Shown: positions 8,903-18,081 of the stretch, piece by piece | Layout: each line of letters opens with the position of its first letter | How positions within the stretch are numbered: position 1 is the first letter of the stretch | Origin: Bin87 sp965262485 | Lineage (GTDB): Bacteria > Chloroflexota > Dehalococcoidia > Lucifugimonadales > UBA3495 | Assembly (NCBI GenBank): GCA_965262485.1 | Contig: OZ253540.1 | Coordinates: 1 to 64,000, forward strand | DNA length: 64,000 nucleotides | Direction of reading: 5' to 3' | Notes under the pieces: generated by a model | Databases searched by the model: none | What the model was told of the DNA's origin: nothing | The model's input: only the letters and a program-made list of their open reading frames with translations | Made by a program: the position numbers and the translations under genes

Positions 8903-8932
8903 TTGACACATGAATTTTTAGCAACTTATAAT
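8903..8932 (+). promoter_or_regulatory. consensus sigma-70-type promoter for pyrG
   Basis: TTGACA at 8903-8908 and TATAAT at 8927-8932 with an 18-base spacer, both perfect consensus hexamers. Transcription would start near 8939 in AGGGGTAACGGGG, leaving a leader of about 220 bases before the pyrG ATG at 9161. The G-rich initial region recalls pyrG genes regulated by CTP-sensitive slippage, but no clear attenuator hairpin was found. Confidence 0.8.
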
Positions 8933-9160
8933 AGGGGTAACGGGGAGCGTAGATACGGCGCATTCTTCAATGAGTGCGGGGACAAGGGTTTCCAAAGTCC
9001 GTAACCGGCAACGCAACGCATGCTCTCTTGACGTTTCCCTTTTTTAGTTATGTGCTCTTCCTAACGATGCAGGTTGATGGCCCAATGCCCGGTATGTCTG
9101 TGACATATCGCGTTGCCCCGGCCACGGCATAACCCCATCCGGCAGGTACGCCAGGAAATT

Positions 9161-10807
9161 ATGCCCACCAAGTTTATCTTTGTTACCGGGGGCGTGGTTA
9201 GCTCCATTGGAAAAGGCATCTGTGTTGCCTCGATAGGCCGCATCCTGAAAAGTCAGGGTCTCGCAGTAACCGTGATCAAGCTGGACCCATATCTGAACGT
9301 CGACCCCGGGACTATGTCTCCTTATCAGCACGGTGAGGTGTTCGTAACCAAGGACGGCGGTGAAACCGACCTGGATCTGGGTCACTACGAGCGATTCATA
9401 GACGTGGAACTGACGCGGGACAGCAACGTTACCGCCGGTCAGACCTACCTGACGCTGATCACCAGGGAGCGCCGGGGCGATTTTCTGGGCGGCACCATTC
9501 AGACGGTCCCGCACCTCACCAACGAGATCAAGGCCAGGCTCATTGGGCTGGCCGAAAAGTCGGCGGCCGACGTGGTGGTGGTTGAGGTAGGGGGAACCGT
9601 CGGCGACATCGAAGGGCTGCCATTCCTGGAAGCCATCCGGCAGATGCGCAACGAGGTGGGTCGCGACAACGTATTCTATGTGCACCTGACCTTGTTGCCT
9701 TACATCATGGCGTCGGAGGAACTGAAAACCAAACCAACCCAGCACAGCGTCAAGGAACTGCGCAGCATCGGCATTCAACCCGATGCTTTGATTTGCCGCA
9801 GCGACACCGAGATTTCCCGCGGCATAAGGGACAAGCTATCGTTGTTCTGCGACGTTGATTCGCAAGCGGTTTTCCCCATGCCCACCGTGAAAAACGTTTA
9901 CGAAGTACCTTTGATTATGGAGGAGTCCGGGGTCAGCCGCATCCTGTCCCAGTCGTTAGGGCTGAGTGGGCATTGCAAACTGGACGACTGGAGTCGGCTG
10001 GTGGACCAGATGAACGCGGCGGACGGAGAAGTGCCCATCGCCATAGTTGGTAAATACGTGGAGTACCCCGATTCGTACATGTCGGTACGGGAAGCGTTGC
10101 GTCACGCCGCTGCATCCTGCGGGGTGCGCGCCGACGTGCGGTGGGTCCACTCGGAGGCGGTGGAGCGCGACGGCCCGGATCACCATCTGAATGACGTGTG
10201 CGGCATAGTGGTGCCGGGAGGCTTTGGCCCAAGGGGGGTAGAGGGGATGGTGGATACCAGCCGCTACGCACGGGCAAAAGGAGTTCCATATCTCGGCCTG
10301 TGCCTGGGTATGCAGGTGATGGTAATCGACTGGGCGCGGGATGTTATGGGACTGACCGGAGCAAACTCATCGGAACTCGATCCGGATTGCCGGCAGCCGG
10401 TCATTGATATCATGCTGGGACAAAAGGGCGTTACCGACCTGGGTGGCACCATGCGGTTGGGGCAATATCCCTTCCGACCGCAGAGCAACACGCAAATGGC
10501 GCGAGCGTATGCAGCGCCGGAAGTACTGGAACGGCATCGTCACCGCTACGAAGTGAACAACAAATACCGGGAATCACTGGAAGCATCGGGCATGATAATG
10601 AGCGGATTGTCACCTGATGGGGAACTGGTTGAAACTGCGGAAATCCCTGACCACCCGTTTATGGTGGGAGTGCAGTTTCACCCGGAATTTCAGTCCCGGC
10701 CCAATCGTCCGCACCCGCTGTTCAGCGCCCTGGTTGGGCAGGCGTGCGACATTGTCAGGGAAGGAAAGCAATTGCCTTTCCGTCGGTCTGGCTGGTGGAC
10801 TTTTTAG
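9161..10807 (+). CDS. pyrG: CTP synthase
   Basis: A 548-residue enzyme that aminates UTP to CTP using glutamine. The N-terminal synthetase domain begins KFIFVTGGVVSSIGKG with the P-loop, followed by KLDPYLNVDPGTM and DGGETDLDLGHYERF. The C-terminal class I glutamine amidotransferase domain has the nucleophile in LGLCLGMQ and the His/Glu pair in VQFHPEFQSRP. The start at 9161 (after AGGAA) is preferred over an in-frame ATG at 9113 because family homology begins there. It stands alone behind a strong promoter. Confidence 0.97.
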   Translation: MPTKFIFVTGGVVSSIGKGICVASIGRILKSQGLAVTVIKLDPYLNVDPGTMSPYQHGEVFVTKDGGETDLDLGHYERFIDVELTRDSNVTAGQTYLTLITRERRGDFLGGTIQTVPHLTNEIKARLIGLAEKSAADVVVVEVGGTVGDIEGLPFLEAIRQMRNEVGRDNVFYVHLTLLPYIMASEELKTKPTQHSVKELRSIGIQPDALICRSDTEISRGIRDKLSLFCDVDSQAVFPMPTVKNVYEVPLIMEESGVSRILSQSLGLSGHCKLDDWSRLVDQMNAADGEVPIAIVGKYVEYPDSYMSVREALRHAAASCGVRADVRWVHSEAVERDGPDHHLNDVCGIVVPGGFGPRGVEGMVDTSRYARAKGVPYLGLCLGMQVMVIDWARDVMGLTGANSSELDPDCRQPVIDIMLGQKGVTDLGGTMRLGQYPFRPQSNTQMARAYAAPEVLERHRHRYEVNNKYRESLEASGMIMSGLSPDGELVETAEIPDHPFMVGVQFHPEFQSRPNRPHPLFSALVGQACDIVREGKQLPFRRSGWWTF

Positions 10808-10954
10808 TTGGTCTGCTTGCCGGTGGCGGCGTGACCCAACAAGACCGGCCGGGGCATTGATTCCCGACGGTCACTCAACACAGGCGGCATTTGTGCAATC
10901 GCCGGTCGCAACGGACACGGCCACCGCACCAATCGCCCGCAGGAGGACGAAACA

Positions 10955-11614
10955 GTGAAGCTGTTTCTCGATACGGCCAACATCGAAGAGATTCGGCGCG
11001 GCGCCGAGCTGGGAGTGATTGGCGGTGTGACCACCAATCCATCGCTGGCGGCCAAAGAAGGCATCGGCGGTTCGGCCGGCTACCGCGCCGCGGTTCAGGA
11101 GATCGCCGACATCATCGACGGCCCCATCTCGGTGGAAGTGGTCAGCACTGATGCGGCCGGAATGATCGCCGAAGGCCGCGACATCGCCGAGTGGATACCC
11201 AATCCCTGGGTGAAAATTCCCAGCACCGAAGAGGGTTTCAAGGCGATCAGCGCGCTGGCCCGCGACGGCATAAAAATCAACCAGACGCTGGTGTTCTCGG
11301 TGAACCAGGCCCTGCTGGGCGCCAACGCCGGCAGCACGGTGGTGAGCCCGTTCGTGGGGCGGCTGGACGATATTGGCCACGACGGTATCGGGCTGGTGGG
11401 CAACATCGTTGATGTTTACCGAGAGCAAGCAATAGAAACGATGGTGATGGCAGCAAGTATCAGGGGTCCCCGCCATTGCCAACTGGCCGCCGAAATCGGC
11501 GCCGATATATCCACCGTTCCTTATGGGGTGCTGATGCAAATGATGAAGCACCCGTTGACCGACGCCGGTTTGTCGCAGTTTCTGCAAGACTGGCAAAAAG
11601 CATCCGGAGGCTGA
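10955..11614 (+). CDS. tal: transaldolase (small, FSA/TalC-like type)
   Basis: A 219-residue TIM-barrel aldolase of the short transaldolase / fructose-6-phosphate aldolase family, acting in the non-oxidative pentose phosphate pathway. It begins MKLFLDTAN, has GVTTNPSL, the Schiff-base Lys segment WVKIPST, and GIKINQTLVFS. The GTG start is set by an excellent AGGAGG eight bases upstream. Its stop is only two bases before the rho ATG, so the two are probably co-transcribed. Sequence cannot separate transaldolase from fructose-6-phosphate aldolase activity. Confidence 0.92.
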   Translation: MKLFLDTANIEEIRRGAELGVIGGVTTNPSLAAKEGIGGSAGYRAAVQEIADIIDGPISVEVVSTDAAGMIAEGRDIAEWIPNPWVKIPSTEEGFKAISALARDGIKINQTLVFSVNQALLGANAGSTVVSPFVGRLDDIGHDGIGLVGNIVDVYREQAIETMVMAASIRGPRHCQLAAEIGADISTVPYGVLMQMMKHPLTDAGLSQFLQDWQKASGG

Positions 11615-11616
11615 CA

Positions 11617-13059
11617 ATGGTCCGCGCTCGTCCTGTAACTACGGCTACCCGCCGCCGCCGTCGTCCCGCAAACGCTGACGATGGAGCTGGCGCCGTTGCC
11701 GTCGCTGATCCAACCCAAGATGGCGATCTCGATGGTCGCAGTTATCCCAACGAGGCGGCCGTACCCCTTCCCGACCGCCAGGTAGATATTGCCGACCTGA
11801 CCGCCATGTCGTTTGACGATTTGATTAATCTGGCGCCCGCCGTCGGCCTGAATGGCGACGCTCCGCTGGACGAACTTACTCACGATGCCCTGTTCCAGAG
11901 GGTGCGGCAGGCGGCGGCGCAGCGGAACATGCTGGTTGCATCCGGCGTGCTGGAGGTGATGGATGCGGGACATGGCCTGCTGCGTTCCCTGCAATACCCG
12001 CCGGTAACCGGCGACGTGTTTGTGGGCCAGGCGCAGATTCGGCGCTTCAACCTGAAATCCGGCGACACGGTAACCGCCGTCGTACGACCGCCGAAAGACG
12101 GAGAGCGGCGCTATGGTCTAACGCGCGTTTCGACCATCAACCTGCTGGATCCCGAGTTGCAGAAACCGGGCTCTAGGCGTGTTTTCGAATCGTTGACACC
12201 CATATTCCCCGACGACCACATTGTGCTGGAACACGAGAGCGGGGGTCTGTCCTCGCGAATGATCGACCTTTTCGCGCCGATCGGATTGGGGCAGCGCGGG
12301 TTGGTCGTCTCGCCGCCCAAAGCTGGCAAGACGACGGTGCTGCGCCAGATTGCGGCGGCAATCACGGAGAACCGGCCCGATGTGATGTTGATGGTGGTGT
12401 TGATCGGTGAGCGTCCCGAAGAGGTTACCGAGATGCGCCGCGCCGTTCACGGTGAGGTTTTTGCATCCACGTTCGACGAATCGGTGGAAGATCAATGCCG
12501 GGTGGCCGAGCTGGCGGTGGAACGGGCCAAGCGCATGGTGGAGACCGGGCGCGACGTGGTTATCCTGCTGGACAGCATCACGCGACTGACGCGGGCTTAC
12601 AACCTGGCGCTGCCCACCTCGGGGCGCACGCTGTCGGGCGGTATTGACCCGGCGGCGCTGTATCCGGCCAAGCGGTTCATCGGAGCGGCCCGCAACCTGG
12701 AAGAAGGCGGCTCGCTCACCATCATCGCGACGTGCCTGCTGGATACCGGAAGCCGGATGGACGAGGTTATTTACGAAGAGTTCAAGGGCACCGGCAACAT
12801 GGAACTGCACCTGGACCGGCGGCTGGCCGACCAGCGGTACTTCCCCGCCATCGACGTGGTGCGCAGCGGAACCCGCCGCGAGGAATTACTGTACGATACG
12901 GAGGCGATGGCGCAGGTGTGGCTGCTGAGACGCATGGTTACGCTGGCCTCCAGCGGCGACCAGGCCAACAGCGGCGATGCCACCAAGCGAGTGCTGGAAC
13001 GGCTGGCCCGTACCCGCACCAACGCCGAGTTTCTGACCAACCTGACGAAGGACGCCTGA
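11617..13059 (+). CDS. rho: transcription termination factor Rho
   Basis: A 480-residue hexameric RNA helicase that terminates transcription. The N-terminal 65 residues are a low-complexity Arg/Ala/Asp-rich extension (TATRRRRRPANAD). Then comes the Rho N-terminal and cold-shock-like RNA-binding region (GLLRSLQYPPVTGDVFVG), the P-loop VSPPKAGKTT, VLIGERPEEVTEMRR and LLDSITRLTRAYN. The ATG at 11617 is preceded by GGAGG at a spacing of about six; an in-frame ATG at 11476 would lie inside the transaldolase gene. A strong intrinsic terminator follows. Confidence 0.97.
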   Translation: MVRARPVTTATRRRRRPANADDGAGAVAVADPTQDGDLDGRSYPNEAAVPLPDRQVDIADLTAMSFDDLINLAPAVGLNGDAPLDELTHDALFQRVRQAAAQRNMLVASGVLEVMDAGHGLLRSLQYPPVTGDVFVGQAQIRRFNLKSGDTVTAVVRPPKDGERRYGLTRVSTINLLDPELQKPGSRRVFESLTPIFPDDHIVLEHESGGLSSRMIDLFAPIGLGQRGLVVSPPKAGKTTVLRQIAAAITENRPDVMLMVVLIGERPEEVTEMRRAVHGEVFASTFDESVEDQCRVAELAVERAKRMVETGRDVVILLDSITRLTRAYNLALPTSGRTLSGGIDPAALYPAKRFIGAARNLEEGGSLTIIATCLLDTGSRMDEVIYEEFKGTGNMELHLDRRLADQRYFPAIDVVRSGTRREELLYDTEAMAQVWLLRRMVTLASSGDQANSGDATKRVLERLARTRTNAEFLTNLTKDA

Positions 13060-13089
13060 CCCGGCGTTACATTCTCACCGGCCCTGATA

Positions 13090-13125
13090 ATTGGGAGGCG
13101 AATGCAGATTCGCCTCCCAATTTTT
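13090..13125 (+). terminator. intrinsic terminator of the tal-rho unit
   Basis: A perfect 14-bp stem (ATTGGGAGGCGAAT / ATTCGCCTCCCAAT) closes a GCAG loop and is followed by a run of T. It ends 30-65 bases after the rho stop. Confidence 0.93.
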
Positions 13126-13204
13126 GCGCCCGTTTTACACGCCATTAACGACGCTGTTTGTACGCTCACCGTGCGGGTTGTTCGGTGTGGGGTTGAAGGG
13201 CGTT

Positions 13205-14008
13205 ATGCTAGAATTTGGCTATATCATGGCGGCACGTGCGGGAAACATCCTTATTGTTGACGACGAGGCGACGTCCGCCATCGTGCGGGCGGTTTGCCGG
13301 CGTCTGGAAGAAGAGGGCTGGGGCACGCAGGTGGTGAGCAAGGAGGAACACGGTTCCGCCGACGATATGATGTGGGCCGCGTTGGATGCCATCGACGAAG
13401 GGCGTCCCGACGGGGTGATCCTGGATGTGCGCCTGGGCGATTACCGGGACGATCAGTTCAAGGGCCTGGACATTCTGAAGCGCATCGTGGGTCAGCATCC
13501 GCAGCTGCCGGTGCTGATGTTCACCCAATACAGCCAGGGCGTGGAACGGGACACGGTGGCCCGCAGCGCGCTGCAGGTAAACGCGCCGGTGGAGTTCATC
13601 GACAAGCTGGCGTCGCCGGAGGAGGTGGCGCTGCGGGTGCGGCGGCTGGTGGGCGCGGAGCCGCGGTCGATAGCCATCGGTGATCGCATTGTGATTGACA
13701 CCGATGCGGACGCGGTGCTGGTGAGGGACGGCGGGGGTCAGTTGACGCCGGTGTCCGACATCAGCGGGCGACGGTTCCGCATTCTGAAGGAACTGGCGCA
13801 GGCGTGGTATCGCAGCCCGGGCAACCTGGTGCCCTTCGACCGGCTGGAGCGTTACCTGGAAGGGGACGACACGCGGGCGTCGCTGCGGGTGCGGGTGCGC
13901 GAGATCAAGGTTGCCATCGGGAGGGCGCTGGGGGTGTCGCTGGGGGCTAACGATTTCATCGTCAACGTGCGCGACCGGGGGTACCGGTTGTCGCCGCCGC
14001 GGGAATAG
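13205..14008 (+). CDS. response regulator, OmpR-like winged-helix output
   Basis: A DNA-binding response regulator of about 267 residues. The receiver has the acidic pair in LIVDDEA, the phospho-accepting Asp in VILDVRLGD, the switch Thr in MFTQYSQG and the Lys in FIDKLAS. An unusually long segment (DYRDDQFKG) follows the phospho-Asp. The C-terminal part is a winged helix (GRRFRILKELAQ, VREIKVAIGRALG, FIVNVRDRGYRL). Start choice is uncertain: ATG 13205 has AAGG upstream, and ATG 13226 is also possible. The sensor kinase follows after 10 bases. Confidence 0.88.
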   Translation: MLEFGYIMAARAGNILIVDDEATSAIVRAVCRRLEEEGWGTQVVSKEEHGSADDMMWAALDAIDEGRPDGVILDVRLGDYRDDQFKGLDILKRIVGQHPQLPVLMFTQYSQGVERDTVARSALQVNAPVEFIDKLASPEEVALRVRRLVGAEPRSIAIGDRIVIDTDADAVLVRDGGGQLTPVSDISGRRFRILKELAQAWYRSPGNLVPFDRLERYLEGDDTRASLRVRVREIKVAIGRALGVSLGANDFIVNVRDRGYRLSPPRE

Positions 14009-14018
14009 GACGGCAAGC

Positions 14019-15002
14019 ATGGCGGTTCTGACGGTGCGACGGATCGCAGCGCATCCGTGGCCGGCGATTGTGGGTCTGGCGGCGGCGGCGGGCGGCATTG
14101 TGCTGATGCTGACATCGATGTTTTTGCCGCTGGCCCGGTTGTTTCCTGAGCCGTGGCGGATCGAGCCGCTGATGTACATCGGGATGGGCGTGGTTGGCCT
14201 GGGTCTGGCGGCGGCAGCGGGATTTTACGCCGTGGCCGGTGTGCGGCATCGCAACGGGAACGGGTACGGCGACGCCGGAGACTGGAGCCGGGTTACCGAG
14301 CAGCAGTTTGAAACCTTCCAGCATGACCTGGGCCGGCCGATGCGCCGGATACTGGGCAAGTGCCGGGAGGTGCGCGGCGTGCTGGCAACCACCGGTGAGG
14401 ATGTGTCCATCGTGGTGCATGAGCTGCTGGACGAAATCGAGGAGCAGGCGCCATCCTTCCGGCTGATGATGGGTAACATGCAGGTGATGATAAACCTGAC
14501 GACGCCCGACGCGCCGGTGGAACGCTATCCGGTAGAGCCATCCGCAGTGGTCAGTCGCATCGTAGAGCGATACATGGGTGAGGCGGGCGAACAGGGCAAG
14601 GACATTGTCTGGTGGTCGGAACCGGAGGAATTCGGGCTGGTGTATTCCGACGCATCGGCGCTGGAGCATATAATCGCGAACCTGGTGGACAACGCTCTGC
14701 GGTACGGCGGCAACTACATCGAGATCACGGTTGCACGCGATACCGACAATTTTGCGGTGCGGGTGTCGGATGACGGCCCGGGGATTCCGGCGCACTACCG
14801 GAACCACGTTTTCACTCGTGGCTGGACGCCGGAGATGGGTCGCAGCGAAGAGAAGACTTCGTCGGGTCTGGGCCTGTACATCAGCCGCACGCTGGCCAGA
14901 CGTTACGGTGGCGACCTGACGGTTGAATCGGTTGCGGCGTCGGCGGAAGACCGGCACACAACGTTCACGTTGACCCTCCCCGTAGGCGCTCCCGATGCCT
15001 AG
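14019..15002 (+). CDS. sensor histidine kinase
   Basis: A 327-residue membrane kinase, partner of the preceding regulator. Two transmembrane segments (about residues 14-38 and 50-70) enclose a very short outside loop, so there is no extracytoplasmic sensor domain. The H-box is FQHDLGRPMRRIL, the N-box IIANLVDNALRYGG, then VSDDGPGIP and SSGLGLYIS. The signal may be sensed in the membrane. The gene lies directly downstream of the regulator. Confidence 0.9.
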   Translation: MAVLTVRRIAAHPWPAIVGLAAAAGGIVLMLTSMFLPLARLFPEPWRIEPLMYIGMGVVGLGLAAAAGFYAVAGVRHRNGNGYGDAGDWSRVTEQQFETFQHDLGRPMRRILGKCREVRGVLATTGEDVSIVVHELLDEIEEQAPSFRLMMGNMQVMINLTTPDAPVERYPVEPSAVVSRIVERYMGEAGEQGKDIVWWSEPEEFGLVYSDASALEHIIANLVDNALRYGGNYIEITVARDTDNFAVRVSDDGPGIPAHYRNHVFTRGWTPEMGRSEEKTSSGLGLYISRTLARRYGGDLTVESVAASAEDRHTTFTLTLPVGAPDA

Positions 15003-15047
15003 GTTCCCAGTTGCGCCGTTCCCAGGATCGCGCTGGCGACTGACGCA

Positions 15048-15890
15048 TTGAGACAGGAAATCGTAGTTGGGCTTCTGGTTGGTCTGCTGGCCGCTACGTT
15101 TGTGGCGGTGTGGGCGCTGGGATTGCCGGCCACGCCCGACATCGCGCCGGCATCCCGTATGTCGCCGACAGGCACGCCGCCGGTTGACTTCGTGGCGACA
15201 CTCACCGCGCTGCCGGCAACATTGACGCCTCCACTCACCGCCACACCGCCGCCGCCCACACCGCCGCCGCCGCCCACACCGCCGCCGCCCACCGTCCCGG
15301 CGTCTCCCACGCCTACGCCCAGGCCCACCCCGACACCGTCGCCCACACCCGCGCCGATGCTGTTTCTGGAAGTGCGAAGTCCCCGGCCGTTTGAAGTGGT
15401 GCGCGGCCTGCCGAGGGTGGAAGTGGAAGGGGTTACGCTGCCCGGGTCGGTTATTCTGATTACCTACACCAGCAGCAGCCAACCGGATCGCGTGGATCGG
15501 CTGCCGGCGGATTCAAACGGCGCATTTACGCGGGTGGTGCCATTGAGCCTGGGGTTCAACGTGATCGAAATTGTCAGTGTACACGGGTCTTCAAACCAGG
15601 AAGTGCGCCGGTCCCTACCGGTGGAATATGATCCCACGCCGCTGGAGTTGGCGGTCAGTATCACGGAGCCGGTAGATGGCGTGGTGGTAACCGGACGGGT
15701 GCTGGAGGTATCGGGTAAATCCTCGCCGGGCGCTCTGGTCGTACTTAACAACGTGGTGGCGGCAGTGGACGAAAACGGCAGCTGGCAAACGAGTATTCTG
15801 CTGCAGCCAGGGCGCAATGAAATCAGGGTCATGGCGAGTCAGGACGGCGACACCGTTGAGGACGCCATAACCGTCACCTACACGCGGTGA
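15048..15890 (+). CDS. membrane-anchored protein with Pro/Thr linker and Ig-like repeats
   Basis: A 280-residue predicted cell-surface protein. An N-terminal hydrophobic helix (VVGLLVGLLAATFVAVWAL) serves as signal or anchor. A linker of about 60 residues rich in Pro and Thr (PPPPTPPPPPTPPPP, then PTPTPRPTPTPSPTP) probably spans the envelope. Two beta-sandwich repeats follow, each with patterns like FEVVRGLPRVEVEG and DGVVVTGRVLEVSGKSSPG, resembling bacterial Ig-like or glucodextranase-B-like domains. The start is a TTG without a strong ribosome-binding site. It may be functionally tied to the upstream two-component pair, but only proximity suggests this. Confidence 0.7.
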   Translation: MRQEIVVGLLVGLLAATFVAVWALGLPATPDIAPASRMSPTGTPPVDFVATLTALPATLTPPLTATPPPPTPPPPPTPPPPTVPASPTPTPRPTPTPSPTPAPMLFLEVRSPRPFEVVRGLPRVEVEGVTLPGSVILITYTSSSQPDRVDRLPADSNGAFTRVVPLSLGFNVIEIVSVHGSSNQEVRRSLPVEYDPTPLELAVSITEPVDGVVVTGRVLEVSGKSSPGALVVLNNVVAAVDENGSWQTSILLQPGRNEIRVMASQDGDTVEDAITVTYTR

Positions 15891-15937
15891 CCGGGGAACC
15901 CGGTGGCGTGCGCCAATAGAGTCGAGCGGCGTTGACG

Positions 15938-15946
15938 TGGTATAAT
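15938..15946 (+). promoter_or_regulatory. extended -10 promoter for dnaG
   Basis: TGG followed by TATAAT (15941-15946) is an extended -10 element; no good -35 lies at the usual spacing. Transcription would begin near 15953, about 35 bases before the dnaG ATG. Confidence 0.55.
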
Positions 15947-15988
15947 ATCCTTTGACCCATTTCGCCCCAAAATTAGCATATAACTCAA

Positions 15989-17830
15989 ATGACGCAAATA
16001 GATGACATAAAAAGCCGGGTAGATATCGTAGAGTTGGTCGCGTCGTATGTGAACCTGCAACGGTCTGGAAATTCCTACAAGGCCAACTGCCCATTCCACC
16101 AGGAGAGGACGCCATCTTTCTACGTGTTTGCCGACCGGCAATCCTGGCGCTGCTTCGGCGCCTGCGCCGAGGGCGGGGATGCGCTGTCGTTCGTGATGAA
16201 GGCGGAACGGCTGGATTTTCGGGAAGCGCTGCGCCGTCTGGGCGCCCGGGTGGGAGTGGTTATAGAGGACCGGAACACCAGTGGGGTGGGCGATCAGCTG
16301 TATCAGATCAACGACGCCGCCCGGCGATATTTCCAGCGATTGCTGGATGAGCCGGAGGGCGAATTCGTCAGGGATTATCTGGCTGACCGCGGCCTCAACG
16401 ATCAGACGATCCAGATGTTTGAATTGGGGTACAGCCCGCCTCGGGACAATCGCCTGCTGGCGCACCTGACCGAAGCCGGCCACACCAGGGAGCTGGTTGC
16501 CCAGGCCGGGTTGGCCAGGGAAACGGATGATGGCCGATACTACGATCTTTTCCGGGGTCGATTGATTATCCCCATACGCGACTGGTCGGGTCGGGTGGCC
16601 GGTTTCGGCAGCCGCGCCCTCGACGCGGATGCGGTGGCCAAGTACCTGAACACGCCGCGGACGCCGGTGTTCGACAAGTCAGGGATTCTCTACGCCATGC
16701 ACCTGGCCAAGGAGCCGGTGCGACAGAAGGGCGTGGTGGTCGTTGAGGGATACATGGACGCCATCATGGCGCACCAGCATGGGTTCGACAACGTGGTCGC
16801 ATCGATGGGCACTGCCGTCACTGAGCAGCAGGTGGCGCTAGTGCGCCGGCTCACGACCCACGTTACGATGGCGCTGGACGGCGATCCGGCGGGGCGCAAT
16901 GCAACTTTGCGCAGTCTGGAATCGTCATGGGGGGTGTTCCAGCAACGCAACGCCCGGGCATCGCAGGCCGGAGGGGTTTCGGTATTGCAGCGATCAGAGG
17001 CTATGGAGATGCTGGTGGCGGAGCTGCCGTCAGGTCAGGACCCGGATGACTTCATACGCGCTACGCCGCAGGAATGGCCGGCGTTCGTGGCCGGGGCGTC
17101 CCCGTTGTTCGAGTACTTGTTGGCTTCATTGTCGGCACGGGCCGACCTGAACAATGCCGACGACAAGACGTGGGTGGCTCAAACCATGCTTCGCTTTGTG
17201 GCGCAGGTGCCGGATGCGATTCGCCGGGACCTTTACCTGGATGAATTGTCGGTGCGCCTGCGGGTCAACAGCGAGACCTTGCGGTCGGCCATGAGGACGG
17301 TGGGACGGAGTTCGGGTCGCCGGGCAGGTGGCGAAACGCCGCCGGCTACGGCGGACGCGGCAACGCCGGCTCCGAGCCGCTCGGAAGACGCAGCCGAGGA
17401 ATACTGCCTGGCAATGCTGCTGCAGCACTGGAACGAACTGGGACCGGAAGCCGCCGTTGCGGTGTCTGCCGACTGGTTCGAGCGCTCAGAGCACCGGGAA
17501 ATCTATCGTAGCATCCTGGGGGCGCGATCCGGGGTTGAGAATGGTTCCAATGGCTGGGAGATGGCCGAGATCCTGGTTACGCCGGAGCTCGAAGCTCATC
17601 TGAATCTATTGCGCGCGCGGGAATTGATGCTGTCGAGCACGTCCAAACTGGAGCAGGCCTGGAAACAGATTAGACTTGGAATCGAGAAGGGATTCCTGAA
17701 TAAAGAAATCTCCCAGCTGATGACAGTGCTTCAGGATGAAGCGGATTGGGAGTCGCCCGCCGCCAGGCAGGTGCAAGCTGGAAAAGAGCGGGTTCGCGAA
17801 ATCAACCAGGAATTGGCCGGCGTTGCCTAG
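15989..17830 (+). CDS. dnaG: DNA primase
   Basis: A 613-residue primase that makes RNA primers at the replication fork. The N-terminal CHC2 zinc finger has its ligands in NCPFHQER and RCFGACAEGG. The TOPRIM domain shows VVVVEGYMDAIMAHQ and MALDGDPAGR. The last 200 residues, with an Ala/Pro-rich hinge (GETPPATADAATPAP), form the DnaB-binding helical region. It lies upstream of rpoD, reproducing the classic dnaG-rpoD pairing, with a repeat in between. Confidence 0.97.
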   Translation: MTQIDDIKSRVDIVELVASYVNLQRSGNSYKANCPFHQERTPSFYVFADRQSWRCFGACAEGGDALSFVMKAERLDFREALRRLGARVGVVIEDRNTSGVGDQLYQINDAARRYFQRLLDEPEGEFVRDYLADRGLNDQTIQMFELGYSPPRDNRLLAHLTEAGHTRELVAQAGLARETDDGRYYDLFRGRLIIPIRDWSGRVAGFGSRALDADAVAKYLNTPRTPVFDKSGILYAMHLAKEPVRQKGVVVVEGYMDAIMAHQHGFDNVVASMGTAVTEQQVALVRRLTTHVTMALDGDPAGRNATLRSLESSWGVFQQRNARASQAGGVSVLQRSEAMEMLVAELPSGQDPDDFIRATPQEWPAFVAGASPLFEYLLASLSARADLNNADDKTWVAQTMLRFVAQVPDAIRRDLYLDELSVRLRVNSETLRSAMRTVGRSSGRRAGGETPPATADAATPAPSRSEDAAEEYCLAMLLQHWNELGPEAAVAVSADWFERSEHREIYRSILGARSGVENGSNGWEMAEILVTPELEAHLNLLRARELMLSSTSKLEQAWKQIRLGIEKGFLNKEISQLMTVLQDEADWESPAARQVQAGKERVREINQELAGVA

Positions 17831-17855
17831 AGCCTGTTGAGAATTAACAAACCAG

Positions 17856-17961
17856 CCCGTCACTCCTGCGAAAGCAGGAGTCCAGAGAGGGTATGATTAA
17901 AGAATCAGAACCGTGGTTAACGACTTCGGCAACTGGATTCCCGCTTTCGCGGGAATGACGG
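17856..17961. repeat. interspersed palindromic repeat, class 2 (copy 1)
   Basis: Bounded by CCCGTCACTCCTGCG at the left and GCGGGAATGACGG at the right, with internal hairpins (CTCCTGCGAAAGCAGGAG; TTCCCGCTTTCGCGGGAA). It belongs to the widespread GTCATTCCxGCG...GGAATGACGG type seen in many bacteria. A related copy is at 49589-49687. It lies between dnaG and rpoD. Confidence 0.8.
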
Positions 17962-18081
17962 TATTTGTCAACACACCCTGGCCGGCGGACGGGCCCTGCC
18001 GTCTCACATTGATACGACCGGGATACGACCGAAACCAACAAGCGCCCACAGTTTGGCCACAACCAAAACCGGGAGAAAAAT

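Noticed and set aside
8940..9160. A CTP-sensing attenuator in the pyrG leader
   Set aside because: The leader starts with a G-run, but no terminator hairpin with a T-tract could be drawn.
15240..15350. Short tandem repeats of CCGCCGCCCACA type, considered as a CRISPR-like array or VNTR
   Set aside because: They encode the Pro/Thr linker of an intact ORF; units are too short and there are no spacers.
13962..15482. A 506-codon minus-strand ORF over the kinase and surface protein
   Set aside because: It is an Arg/His-rich shadow of real plus-strand genes.
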